A DNA stretch of 64,000 nucleotides from Marinobacter goseongensis. GTDB taxonomy: Bacteria; Pseudomonadota; Gammaproteobacteria; Pseudomonadales; Oleiphilaceae. The notes under the pieces were generated by a model. It made no database searches. It was not told the DNA's origin and saw nothing but the letters and a program-made list of their open reading frames with translations. Below are positions 1-8,094 of the stretch, piece by piece; positions within the stretch are counted from its first letter, which is position 1; each line of letters opens with the position of its first letter. The stretch lies in assembly GCF_023156235.1 (NCBI RefSeq), contig NZ_JAKZAI010000003.1, forward strand, positions 1-64,000, read 5' to 3'. A program made the position numbers and the translations under genes.

Positions 1-1
1 G

Positions 2-1165
2 TGCTATTATATCGCCCAAGGCTTTGTTATTGCAGGCTTTGGATACAGTTTCAGCCGGTTGAACTCACGGATTCAGGATATCGATAGCGATCAGGCTCTG
101 AGTACCCGTTCGGGCTCGTTTGAAGGCCTCGCGGGCAATGACGATGCTCCAGATGGTCATTTCGGTGCGGATGCCTTTCAGAGCCGGATCGGCCTCACGA
201 CGATGACGCCACAGGGTGTCAAGATCAACGTGGAAGGGGATTTCCGAGGTAGCGGCGGCGGCTCACTGCGTCTCCGCCACGCTTACGGTGAATACAAAGG
301 CGTTCTGATGGGCCAGACCTGGTCCAACTTCAACAGCTTTGTTGGCAACACGTCCGTGCTGGACTTCGATGCCTTGCCAGGCCTCGCTGGTCTCCAGGGG
401 AGAGTCGCTCAAGGGCGTTACACCACAGGCCCTATCTCGGTTTCACTAGAAGAAAATGTCGCAACAATTTTTGGGGCTACCACTGTAGACGCGCCTGGCA
501 CGCAGTTCGTTGATCCTGCCACAGGCGTTGGAGCAGTTAATGACGATGGTGATCCGCTTTTCGTGGGCAGAACGACAACCAGCACACAGAAGGAGCCGCT
601 ACCGACATTGACCGTGAGGCTTGAAGACTCGCAGGGAGGCCTTTCCTACTCTGCGGGCGCGCTGGCCCATCAATTGGAAGTGGATGACGGCACCCAAGAC
701 GACACTGCGGTCGGTTTTGCGACTTTCGTTGCAGCCAAAATGGCGATTACCGACATGATTACCATCCAAGGGACGCTGTCATATACAGACGGCGCTAACA
801 GCTACCTCTATCGCTCCGGTGAAAACTTCGGAGCTGACAGCGCCTACGTCGTCAATGGGGAACTCGAGACGATCTCAGGCTATGGTGGGTCCGTCGGCGC
901 AGGATTCAACTTGGGCGGCGGTCGCAGCGTCAACATCGGCTACGGTCTGGTCGAAGTAGACTGGGACGACGCGGAAAGCGATCTGGGCGCGGCTGAAGTT
1001 GCCGACGAAAGCGAAACCAACTCCGCTGTTATGGCCAACTACCAGTGGACGCCGGCTCAGAACGTGATGATGGGCGTTGAATACCAGTTCCTGGATCGCG
1101 AAAACGTTGACGGCACCGATGGCGATGCAAGCCGCATCCTGTTCGCCGCTCAATACAACTTCTAA
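2..1165 (+). CDS. DcaP-like outer-membrane porin, 3' part (5' end outside window)
   Basis: The reading frame is open from the first complete codon of the window, so the start lies upstream and about 387 residues are visible. The protein carries the DcaP-like signature: an AFQSRIG segment, then EGDF, then LRLRHAYGEYKGVLMGQTWSNF, followed by alternating beta-strand sequence. It ends in AAQYNF, with the terminal phenylalanine expected of an outer-membrane barrel inserted by the Bam complex. DcaP-type porins are trimeric channels for small, often anionic, solutes; the substrate here is unknown. The usual N-terminal signal peptide and coiled coil are not visible. The gene stands alone, followed 25 bases after the stop by a strong terminator. 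The family is fairly sure; the true 5' part cannot be judged. Confidence 0.8.
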   Translation, partial: CYYIAQGFVIAGFGYSFSRLNSRIQDIDSDQALSTRSGSFEGLAGNDDAPDGHFGADAFQSRIGLTTMTPQGVKINVEGDFRGSGGGSLRLRHAYGEYKGVLMGQTWSNFNSFVGNTSVLDFDALPGLAGLQGRVAQGRYTTGPISVSLEENVATIFGATTVDAPGTQFVDPATGVGAVNDDGDPLFVGRTTTSTQKEPLPTLTVRLEDSQGGLSYSAGALAHQLEVDDGTQDDTAVGFATFVAAKMAITDMITIQGTLSYTDGANSYLYRSGENFGADSAYVVNGELETISGYGGSVGAGFNLGGGRSVNIGYGLVEVDWDDAESDLGAAEVADESETNSAVMANYQWTPAQNVMMGVEYQFLDRENVDGTDGDASRILFAAQYNF

Positions 1166-1189
1166 GCAACGTTAGAAGTCAGCTCAAAA

Positions 1190-1221
1190 GAAACCCCGGC
1201 CCCGGCCGGGGTTTCTTTTTT
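1190..1221 (+). terminator. Rho-independent terminator of the porin gene
   Basis: A 12-bp perfect GC-rich stem (GAAACCCCGGCC pairing with GGCCGGGGTTTC) is followed directly by a run of six T. It begins 25 bases after the porin stop codon. Confidence 0.92.
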
Positions 1222-1293
1222 GGTGCCCGTACCACAAAGCTGCACCAAACCAACGCGCCCGCCCGATATGTTCTAAAACCCGCAAACGCATTT

Positions 1294-1330
1294 TGATCGG
1301 AAATTCAACCACCTGCTTAAATTTCGATCA
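1294..1330. promoter_or_regulatory. Inverted repeat just upstream of the sigma-54 promoter (possible operator)
   Basis: The arms TGATCGGAAATT (1294-1305) and AAATTTCGATCA (1319-1330) are inverted copies, apart from one extra G in the left arm. The right arm ends one base before the -24 element of the sigma-54-like promoter. This could be a binding site for a dimeric regulator. The role is an inference from position. Confidence 0.4.
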
Positions 1331-1331
1331 C

Positions 1332-1348
1332 TTGGCACAGCTGATGCA
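1332..1348 (+). promoter_or_regulatory. Probable sigma-54 (RpoN) -24/-12 promoter
   Basis: The sequence TTGGCACAGCTGATGCA has the obligatory GG (1334-1335) and GC (1346-1347) exactly 10 bases apart. It keeps TGGCAC intact and matches most other positions of the known consensus (TGGCACG, four variable bases, TTGC). The predicted start is near 1359, giving a leader of about 57 bases ahead of the small gene at 1416. RpoN promoters need an enhancer-binding activator; none is encoded nearby. Confidence 0.6.
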
Positions 1349-1415
1349 GATACAGAGATGAAGCCGAGTGACGGACTCCACTCCGCCACTGTTTGCAACC
1401 AACAGAGGTGACACC

Positions 1416-1526
1416 ATGAAAAAATCAACCGACCACAGCCTGCTCTTCGAACTGACCCACCCCTTCGAAGCCGCCGTGATGCAAGACCTCCACGACTACT
1501 TCGACTGGATGTACTTCGCAAACTGA
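1416..1526 (+). CDS. Small protein of 36 residues, unknown function
   Basis: An ATG at 1416 is preceded by AGAGGTG, six bases upstream, which is a strong ribosome binding site. It opens a 36-codon frame ending in TGA at 1524. The product starts MKKSTDHSLLFEL and ends DYFDWMYFAN; it is acidic, His- and aromatic-rich, with no signal peptide or membrane segment. I do not recognise a family. Support for a real gene is positional: a sigma-54-type promoter about 70 bases upstream, the good ribosome binding site, and a large hairpin after the stop. A leader peptide, a carrier-like peptide or a small regulatory protein would all fit. It could also be a chance frame within a non-coding RNA. Confidence 0.5.
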   Translation: MKKSTDHSLLFELTHPFEAAVMQDLHDYFDWMYFAN

Positions 1527-1547
1527 AAAAATCACTCAAGGCCGAAA

Positions 1548-1640
1548 GGCGTGGGCTGAGGGTATCTGGTAAAAAACGCCGCCTGTCTGAGCGCAGCGAG
1601 TTTAAGCGGAGTTTTTTACCAGATACCCCCAGCCCGCGCC
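1548..1640. repeat. Long inverted repeat (30-base arms), repeat element or bidirectional terminator
   Basis: Arms at 1548-1577 and 1611-1640 pair over 30 bases with two mismatches that become G-U pairs in one RNA strand. The core arm GGTATCTGGTAAAAAAC is perfect. The 33-base middle contains CTGAGCGCAGCGAGTTT. The element lies between convergent genes (the small gene and the old yellow enzyme), so it can act as a terminator in both directions. Its length and the non-palindromic centre also suit a dispersed intergenic repeat or MITE-like element. No second copy was seen in this window. Confidence 0.75.
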
Positions 1641-1659
1641 CCACTCCCGACTTTGAGCG

Positions 1660-2913
1660 TTACTCGCCAGCCCGAAGCCGAGTCCGCACCCCCCGCGTCG
1701 CCATCACCCCGATCACCTCCAGTAACGACAACATCCCGCGATCATGCGTACGCGGTGCCTTGCCTTTGCCGATACGACCCAACTGCCGGGTGTACCAGCT
1801 CACTTCCATGAGTGCCATATCGTCAATCAACCGGATGCCGGTCTTGATAGGCCGCACCGCGCTGGTGAAAGACTCACCGGCCATAATGCGTTTCGGGCAA
1901 TCCGGCTCCACAGCCAGCGGACGGGCAATGCCCACAAGATCCGTCGCTCCGGAAGTCACCGCATCAGCCATCCCGGTCTCGGTACGGAAGCCACCGGTCA
2001 CCATCAACGGCACCTCCACCCGCTCCCGAACCTTCTCCGCAAACTCCAGGAAATACGCCTCGCGGGCCAGCGTACTCTGTTTCACCTCTCCCCCCTCGGC
2101 TCCCTTCGCCATGGCAGGATTCTCGTAATTGCCACCGGAAATCTCCACCAGATCAATGCCCTCTTTCGCAAGCGCATCAATCACCCCCAGGGACTCCTCC
2201 TCGGTAAAGCCACCTCTCTGGAAATCCGCCGAATTCAGCTTGATCCCCACATTGAAACCATCACCGGTGACCGCACGGATCGCCCGGTACACCTCAAGCA
2301 CAAACCGCATACGGTTCTCGGCCGAACCACCCCATTCATCCGTACGCTGATTGTGGTGCGGCGACAAAAACTGACTCACCAGATACCCGTGGGCACCATG
2401 AATCTGCACACCGTCAAAACCCGCCTTCTCTGCAATCGCGGCGCTGCGGGCAAAGCGCAGAACAATTTCCTCGATCTCCGTGCCCGTTAACGCCCGCGGC
2501 GTCGCAAACATACCGCGCAATTCCTTCTTGAACGGAATCGCACTGGGCGCCACCGTGTCACTGTTGAGCATTTTCGGGCTCTGCTTGCCGGGATGATTCA
2601 GCTGCATCCAGATCTGGTTGCCGCCCGTCTTGCCGGCATCCGCCCACGCCCGCAACAGCACCAGATCCCGCTCATCCTCCAGCACCACGTTCTGGGGTTC
2701 GCCGATGTGCCGACGGTCCACCATCACGTTACCGGTAATCGACAACCCCGTGCCGCCCTCTGCCCAGGTGCGATACAGCGTGACCAACTCCTTGGTGACC
2801 CGGTTATCAATGGTCCCGAGGGTTTCACTCATAGCGGACTTGGCGAAGCGATTGGGGATCACGGAACCGGTCTTCAGGGTAAGCGGTTGCGACAGGATTT
2901 CGGCGGGTTTCAT
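1660..2913 (-). CDS. NADH:flavin oxidoreductase / old yellow enzyme family protein
   Basis: This 417-residue FMN-dependent TIM-barrel enzyme would reduce activated C=C bonds (enoates, nitro compounds or fatty acid-like enones) with NAD(P)H in the cytoplasm. Visible signs are the N-terminal PNRFAKSAM segment, the WMQLNHPGKQ strand near residue 102, and the motif GVQIHGAHGYLVSQFLSP. In that motif His172 and His175 are in the substrate/FMN-binding position and Tyr177 follows. The next strand carries the NQRTDEWGGS and ENR signature. The start is supported by AGAGG eight bases upstream of ATG. The gene is isolated and convergent with the small gene. The substrate is unknown. The C-terminal 60 residues after the barrel are basic and not recognised. 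Confidence 0.85.
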   Translation of the reverse strand: MKPAEILSQPLTLKTGSVIPNRFAKSAMSETLGTIDNRVTKELVTLYRTWAEGGTGLSITGNVMVDRRHIGEPQNVVLEDERDLVLLRAWADAGKTGGNQIWMQLNHPGKQSPKMLNSDTVAPSAIPFKKELRGMFATPRALTGTEIEEIVLRFARSAAIAEKAGFDGVQIHGAHGYLVSQFLSPHHNQRTDEWGGSAENRMRFVLEVYRAIRAVTGDGFNVGIKLNSADFQRGGFTEEESLGVIDALAKEGIDLVEISGGNYENPAMAKGAEGGEVKQSTLAREAYFLEFAEKVRERVEVPLMVTGGFRTETGMADAVTSGATDLVGIARPLAVEPDCPKRIMAGESFTSAVRPIKTGIRLIDDMALMEVSWYTRQLGRIGKGKAPRTHDRGMLSLLEVIGVMATRGVRTRLRAGE

Positions 2914-3019
2914 GGCGGGCCTCTTTTATCGGTATCGGGATAACTCCTGAGGTGATGTTGGATAGGAAGCTGACCAAAGGCATTGGCCGATATGACACAA
3001 CGGGAAGGCGATGAAAAGC

Positions 3020-3074
3020 ACGGGAGCCAGCCCGGTGAGGCAGTTCAGGACCGTCTCATCGGGCTGGCTCCCGT
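3020..3074 (-). terminator. Long hairpin after aceF, probable terminator
   Basis: Arms 3020-3039 and 3055-3074 form a 20-bp stem with one G-U pair (core ACGGGAGCCAGCCCG). It starts ten bases after the aceF stop on the minus strand and is followed by a short T-rich stretch (GCTTTTC). The unusual length raises the alternative of a repetitive palindromic element used as a terminator. Confidence 0.65.
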
Positions 3075-3083
3075 ACAACGCAA

Positions 3084-4772
3084 TCACAACAAGAGCGTAC
3101 GAATGTCCCCAAGGAGCTGGCTCAGCAGCGACGTGAAGCGCGCCGCATCGGCCCCGTTCACCGCGCGGTGATCGTAGGACAGCGACAACGGCAGCATCAG
3201 CCGTGGCTGGAAATCCTGGCCATCCCAGACCGGCTTCATCGCCGCTTTGGACACACCAAGAATCGCCACCTCCGGCGTATTCACAATCGGCGTGAACGCC
3301 GTGCCGCCGATACCACCCAGACTGGTGATGGTAAAACAGGCACCCTGCATTTCCGCTGGCTTCAGCTGCTTGTCCCGGGCCTTCCGGGCGAGCTCGGCGC
3401 TCTCCGCGGCCAACTCCCACAGGCCCTTCTGATCCACATCCCGGATCACCGGCACCATCAAGCCATTGTGCGTATCCACCGCAATGCCGATGTGAATGTA
3501 GTGTTTGCGGACCACTTCCTTGCGATCCATATCCAGCGCCACATTGAACTGTGGCAGTTCTGCCAGCGCCGTGGCACAGGCCTTCAACAGGAACGGAAGC
3601 GGTGTCATCTTCACACCTTTCTTCTCGCCAGCCGCTTTCTGCGACTTGCGGAAGTCTTCCATATCGGTGATGTCGGCATCCTCGAACTGGGTCACGTGGG
3701 GCACGTTCAGCCAACTGCGCTGCATGTTGTTGGCCGTGGCAAACATCATGCGCGACATGGATTCACGCTCAATCTCACCAAACTGGCTGAAGTCCGGTAG
3801 CTTCACGCCGGGAATACCGGCACCACCGCCACCCGCTACGGTGCTGCCCTGCTGCGTCTGCTGCAGCTGGCTCTTCACGTAGGCCTGCACGTCATCCTTG
3901 AGGATGCGGTTTTTCGGACCGGAACCTTTGATACGGGCAAGGTCCGCACCGAACTCGCGGGCCAGCTTGCGCACCGCTGGGCCAGCGTGGACTTTGGCGC
4001 CGGGGGTAGGCGGCTCATAGGTTGCCGATGAGGGTTCAGGCTTTTGCTCTTCACTCTTGGCTTCAGACTCGGCTTTATGTTCGGGTTTGTCGTCGCCCGA
4101 GGATTTTGCTGATTCAGAAGACGCGTCTTCCCCGCCACTCGCTTCTGCGCCTTCACCAGCGCCTTCAACAACAGTCATCTCGACCAGATCGTGGCCTTCC
4201 GAGATCTTGTCGCCCTCGGACACCAGGATCTTGCCGATCTTGCCGGCATAGGGAGAAGGAATCTCCATGGTGGCCTTGTCGGACTCGACGGTGACCAGCG
4301 GGTCGTCCGCTCTGATCTCATCGCCTTCACTGACGTTGATCTCGATTACCGGTACATTGTCGAAACCGTCCAGTGCTGGCACCTTCACGGTTTCGTTGCG
4401 GGAACCGCCGGATTTTTTCGGCGCCGGTTTTTTCTCTTCTGGCTTGCCTTCCGATTTGTCGTCAGCCTTTTCGTCCTTGCCTGAGCCGGCTTCCTCACCA
4501 GCGCCCTTGTCGTCATCCGAACCACCGGCATCGCCGCTGGCTTCCATCATGCCAACCACGTCGCCTTCTTTGACCTTGTCACCGACCTTGACGGTGATCC
4601 GGGTGATTTTGCCGGCGCCCGGCGATGGCAGCTCAACCGATGCCTTGTCGGACTCTACCGTCAGTATCGGATCCTCTTCTTCGACCGAGTCCCCCTGGCT
4701 GACGAGTATTTCAATGACCTCGACCTCGTCTGCACCGCCAAGATCCGGAACCTTGATTTCCTGTTCACTCAT
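3084..4772 (-). CDS. aceF: Pyruvate dehydrogenase E2, dihydrolipoamide acetyltransferase
   Basis: The E2 core of the pyruvate dehydrogenase complex transfers acetyl from lipoyl groups to CoA. In order the 562-residue protein shows a lipoyl domain (ESDKAS, lipoyl Lys43), an acidic Lys/Glu-rich linker, and a second lipoyl domain (ESDKAT, Lys166). A second flexible linker follows, then the E3/E1-binding domain near residues 260-300 (AGPAVRKLAREF). The catalytic domain ends in SYDHRAVNGADAARF, with His535 and Asn539. Asn rather than Asp in this motif is also known for E2p of Azotobacter, so it is not a defect. It lies ten bases after aceE and is surely co-transcribed. Lpd (E3) is not in the window. 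Confidence 0.97.
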   Translation of the reverse strand: MSEQEIKVPDLGGADEVEVIEILVSQGDSVEEEDPILTVESDKASVELPSPGAGKITRITVKVGDKVKEGDVVGMMEASGDAGGSDDDKGAGEEAGSGKDEKADDKSEGKPEEKKPAPKKSGGSRNETVKVPALDGFDNVPVIEINVSEGDEIRADDPLVTVESDKATMEIPSPYAGKIGKILVSEGDKISEGHDLVEMTVVEGAGEGAEASGGEDASSESAKSSGDDKPEHKAESEAKSEEQKPEPSSATYEPPTPGAKVHAGPAVRKLAREFGADLARIKGSGPKNRILKDDVQAYVKSQLQQTQQGSTVAGGGGAGIPGVKLPDFSQFGEIERESMSRMMFATANNMQRSWLNVPHVTQFEDADITDMEDFRKSQKAAGEKKGVKMTPLPFLLKACATALAELPQFNVALDMDRKEVVRKHYIHIGIAVDTHNGLMVPVIRDVDQKGLWELAAESAELARKARDKQLKPAEMQGACFTITSLGGIGGTAFTPIVNTPEVAILGVSKAAMKPVWDGQDFQPRLMLPLSLSYDHRAVNGADAARFTSLLSQLLGDIRTLLL

Positions 4773-4782
4773 GGCGGTCTCC

Positions 4783-7455
4783 TTAGCTCAGCACCGGGTT
4801 CGTTTTGTTGCGATCGATTCCGTACTTCCGCATGGCTTCGAGAACCACGTCCTTCTTGACCTCACCGTCTCTCGACAGCGCCACCAGAGCGGTCACCGCG
4901 ACGTAGTAGCGATCGACCTCGAAGTGGCTCCGCAGTTTCTCGCGGGTGTCACTGCGGCCGAAGCCGTCTGTGCCCAGGGTCAGGTAGGTTTTGGGGATAT
5001 AGGCACGAATCTGCTCAGACCACAGCTTGATATAGTCAGTCGAAGACACCACCGGACCCTGTTGCTTCTCCAAGCACTGGGTGACGTACGCCTTCTTCGC
5101 AGTGTCATCCGGGTGCAAGCGATTCCAGCGCTCGATGTGCAGACCGTCGCGGGCCAGCTCATTGAAGCTGGTCACACTCCAGACATCACTGGCCACGCCA
5201 AAGTCGTCCTTCAGCAGCTGGGCCGCTGCACGCACTTCGTTGAGGATGGCACCGGCACCCAGCAACTGAACCCGTGGGGACTTCTTCTTGCCATCGGTTT
5301 CAACGGATTCAATCTGGTACATGCCCTTGATGATGCCCTCTTCCACCTTCTTGCTGTCTTTCGGCATGGCGGGCTGTTCGTAGTTTTCGTTCTCCATGGT
5401 CAGGTAGTAGAAGACATTCTGGTTGTCTTCAAACATTTCCTTGATGCCATGCTGAACCACCACGGCCATCTCGTAGCCGTAGGCCGGATCATAGGCCTTA
5501 CAGCTGGGAATGGTCTGAGCGAGGATGTGGCTGTGGCCGTCCTGGTGCTGCAGGCCTTCACCGTTGAGCGTAGTGCGCCCGGCGGTACCACCAATCAGGA
5601 AACCCCGTGCCTGGATGTCACCGGCCGCCCAGGCCAGGTCACCCACGCGCTGAAAACCGAACATGGAATAGAAGATGTAGAAGGGGATCAGCGGGAAGTT
5701 GTTGGTGCTGTAGGAGGTCGCTGCGGCCATCCAGGCTGCCATGGAGCCATCCTCGTTGATGCCTTCCTCAAGGACCTGACCCTTCTTGTCTTCCTTGTAG
5801 TACATGATCTGTTCACGATCTTCGGGCACATACTTCTGGCCTTCCGAGGTGTAGATACCCAGCTGGCGGAACATGCCTTCCATTCCGAAAGTACGGGCCT
5901 CATCCGGCACGATGGGAACGATACGCTTACCGATACGCTTGTCTTTGGTCAGAGCCGTCAACAGGCGCACAAACGCCATGGTGGTGGAGATCTCACGGCC
6001 GTTGGAGCCTTCCAGCAGAGCCTTGAAAGTGTCCAGCGACGGCGCCTGCAGTGGCTGGCAGTCTTTGCGGCGCTTGGGGTAGAAACCGCCCAGTTCCTGC
6101 CGGCGCTTGTTCATGTAGACGATTTCCGGGCTGTCCGGCGCCGGACGGTAGTAAGGCACGTCTTTGAGCTCTTCATCCTTTAGCGGTACTGCAAAGCGGT
6201 CCCGGAATGCCTTGAGCTGTTCGATATCAAGCTTTTTCAGGGAATGCGCCGTGTTCTGGGCTTCGCCGGCGCTGCCAAAGCCATAGCCCTTGATGGTATG
6301 GGCCAGGATAACCGTCGGTCGTCCGCCGTTGTTGTGGATGGCGCGATGGTAGGCTGCGTAGACCTTGTACGGGTCGTGGCCACCGCGGTTGAGCTTGTTG
6401 ATGTCCTCGTCGGTGAGGTTTTCCACCATCTTGGACAGCTCCGGGTATTTTCCGAAAAAGTGCTTACGGGTGTAGGCGGGGCCATTGCTCTTGAAATTCT
6501 GCAGGTCGCCGTCCACCGCTTCGTCCATGACGCGCTGCATGAGGCCGTCCCGGTCCTGCTCAAACAACGGATCCCACATGCGACCCCAGACCACTTTAAG
6601 CACATTCCAGCCGGCACCGCGGAACACGCCTTCCAGCTCTTGAATAATCTTGCCATTACCCCGTACCGGGCCGTCCAGACGCTGCAGGTTGCAGTTAACG
6701 ACAAAGATGAGGTTGCTGAGATTCTCGCGGCCGGCCACAGAGATGGAACCCAGGGTTTCCGGCTCGTCGCACTCGCCGTCTCCGACAAAGCACCAAACCT
6801 TGCGATCGCCCATGTCGATCAGTTCGCGGCTGTGCAGATATTTCATCACGTGGGCCTGATAAATGGCCTGGATCGGGCCCAGGCCCATGGACACCGTGGG
6901 GAACTGCCAGTAGTCCGGCATTAGCCAGGGATGGGGGTAGGACGAAAGGCCGTCGCCACCCACTTCTTCCCGGTACTTGTCCAGCTGAGCTTCGTCAAAA
7001 CGCCCTTCCAGATAGGAGCGGGCGTATATACCCGGTGAGGAGTGGCCCTGGAAGTACACCAGATCCGACTCCCGCTTTTCATCGCCGCCATGGAAGAAGT
7101 AGTTGAAGCCGACATCGTACAAGGTGGCCGCCGAAGAGAAGGAAGACACGTGCCCGCCCAGTTCACCCGGACGCTGGTTGGCCCGCAGTACCATGGCCAT
7201 GGCGTTCCATCGGATCAGCGAGCGAATGCGGCGCTCCATGAACAGATCACCCGGCATGCGGGCTTCCTGGGTCACGGGGATAGAGTTGCGGAACGGAGTA
7301 GTAATCGAATATGGCAGCTCGGTGCCGTCACGGCTGGCACGTTCGGAGAGCCTTTCCAGAATGTATTTGGCGCGGTCCACGCCTTCCTGCTCGATCAGAG
7401 ATTCCAGTGCATCAAGCCATTCACTGGTCTCGACGGGATCATCGTCCTGGTACAT
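4783..7455 (-). CDS. aceE: Pyruvate dehydrogenase E1 component, homodimeric type
   Basis: This is the thiamine diphosphate-dependent decarboxylase that feeds acetyl to AceF. The 890-residue length is the family norm (887 in E. coli). Typical segments are present: GGHVSSFSSAATLYDVGFNYFF near the N-terminus, the ThDP-binding GDGECDEPE followed by NLIFVVNCN, and the C-terminal AYVTQCLEKQQGPVVSSTDY. A TTG immediately precedes the ATG, but the ATG at 7455 is the better start because the Shine-Dalgarno GGGGAGGG lies just upstream. It is the first gene of aceE-aceF and faces a 640-base intergenic region likely to hold its promoter. Confidence 0.97.
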   Translation of the reverse strand: MYQDDDPVETSEWLDALESLIEQEGVDRAKYILERLSERASRDGTELPYSITTPFRNSIPVTQEARMPGDLFMERRIRSLIRWNAMAMVLRANQRPGELGGHVSSFSSAATLYDVGFNYFFHGGDEKRESDLVYFQGHSSPGIYARSYLEGRFDEAQLDKYREEVGGDGLSSYPHPWLMPDYWQFPTVSMGLGPIQAIYQAHVMKYLHSRELIDMGDRKVWCFVGDGECDEPETLGSISVAGRENLSNLIFVVNCNLQRLDGPVRGNGKIIQELEGVFRGAGWNVLKVVWGRMWDPLFEQDRDGLMQRVMDEAVDGDLQNFKSNGPAYTRKHFFGKYPELSKMVENLTDEDINKLNRGGHDPYKVYAAYHRAIHNNGGRPTVILAHTIKGYGFGSAGEAQNTAHSLKKLDIEQLKAFRDRFAVPLKDEELKDVPYYRPAPDSPEIVYMNKRRQELGGFYPKRRKDCQPLQAPSLDTFKALLEGSNGREISTTMAFVRLLTALTKDKRIGKRIVPIVPDEARTFGMEGMFRQLGIYTSEGQKYVPEDREQIMYYKEDKKGQVLEEGINEDGSMAAWMAAATSYSTNNFPLIPFYIFYSMFGFQRVGDLAWAAGDIQARGFLIGGTAGRTTLNGEGLQHQDGHSHILAQTIPSCKAYDPAYGYEMAVVVQHGIKEMFEDNQNVFYYLTMENENYEQPAMPKDSKKVEEGIIKGMYQIESVETDGKKKSPRVQLLGAGAILNEVRAAAQLLKDDFGVASDVWSVTSFNELARDGLHIERWNRLHPDDTAKKAYVTQCLEKQQGPVVSSTDYIKLWSEQIRAYIPKTYLTLGTDGFGRSDTREKLRSHFEVDRYYVAVTALVALSRDGEVKKDVVLEAMRKYGIDRNKTNPVLS

Positions 7456-7694
7456 CAAACCCTCCCCTTGGCATCAAAAGGCAGCTCCGGCCACGATCAG
7501 CAGCCCGGTGCCTGCGGTGTCGATTCGCTGCGGTGAATTGCAGAACCTGTTGTTTTTCGGTGTTCCTGCTGATGACAACCTCCATCAAGCATAGAACAGC
7601 TCTGCCGAATTTCCTGTCAGGACGCCTTTGTTCTCGGGCTTTTGGCCAAAAACATCCGGCCTTGCCAGGAGTGTTGCCCTGGCCACCTGTAAAC

Positions 7695-7710
7695 GTAGTT
7701 TTATTACTAC
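7695..7710. promoter_or_regulatory. Inverted repeat GTAGT-N6-ACTAC upstream of aceE (possible operator)
   Basis: The sequence GTAGTTTTATTACTAC is a perfect 5-6-5 palindrome about 240 bases upstream of the aceE start, at the edge of the AT-rich stretch. GntR-family regulators such as PdhR control aceE in other gammaproteobacteria and bind short GT/AC palindromes. This site does not match the E. coli PdhR consensus (TTGGT-N3-ACCAA), so the regulator is open. Confidence 0.3.
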
Positions 7711-7983
7711 ATTAGACGCAGAGAAAACGCGCATTCCTGCAACAAAATCAAAATTCGCGCTTTTCTTTCGGTTAGTTACGCAATAATGGCGCGTTTTACC
7801 GCCACAAACAACCGCATTCAGACCAAGGTCGTAGTAATCCTATCTTTCACTTTATTCATTGCCACGCTAAATGATTTTCTAACCAGAGAAGACGAAACAT
7901 CGCTGCTTTTAACGGCTTTTTGATGCTTTTAGTAGCATTTATCAGGATCGATACAACCCGTGGCTTACGTCTATTGATTAGAC

Positions 7984-8012
7984 CTGAAAATAAAAGACGA
8001 TTTATGTATACT
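7984..8012 (+). promoter_or_regulatory. Sigma-70-type promoter of the KamA-like gene
   Basis: CTGAAA (7984-7989), a 17-base spacer and TATACT (8007-8012) give a near-consensus -10 with a moderate -35. The leader to the ATG at 8095 would be about 75 bases. Confidence 0.5.
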
Positions 8013-8094
8013 GCCTGCCCGTTTTTTAACCAGCGGAGCGGTAGCCCACCAGCCCTACCCTCCGGACATTGGCATTCAACCCAAAGGGCGATCT

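Larger units (their letters stand above)
7456..8094. other. Long divergent intergenic region between aceE and the radical SAM gene
   Basis: About 640 bases without a credible gene. The half near aceE is of average composition. From about 7690 to 8020 it is clearly AT-rich, with many T-tracts, as expected for promoter DNA. It holds the inverted repeat at 7695 and the promoter at 7984 listed separately. No RNA gene or open frame with coding character was recognised. Confidence 0.6.

Noticed and set aside
3084..4772. Asn in place of Asp in the AceF catalytic motif DHRxxNG
   Set aside because: Asn at this position is known in Azotobacter-type E2p, so it is a lineage feature and not a defect.
4267..6183. 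638-codon open frame antisense to aceE/aceF
   Set aside because: It crosses two certain genes on the other strand and starts in Ser/Pro-rich antisense of the lipoyl linkers; no domain or ribosome binding site.
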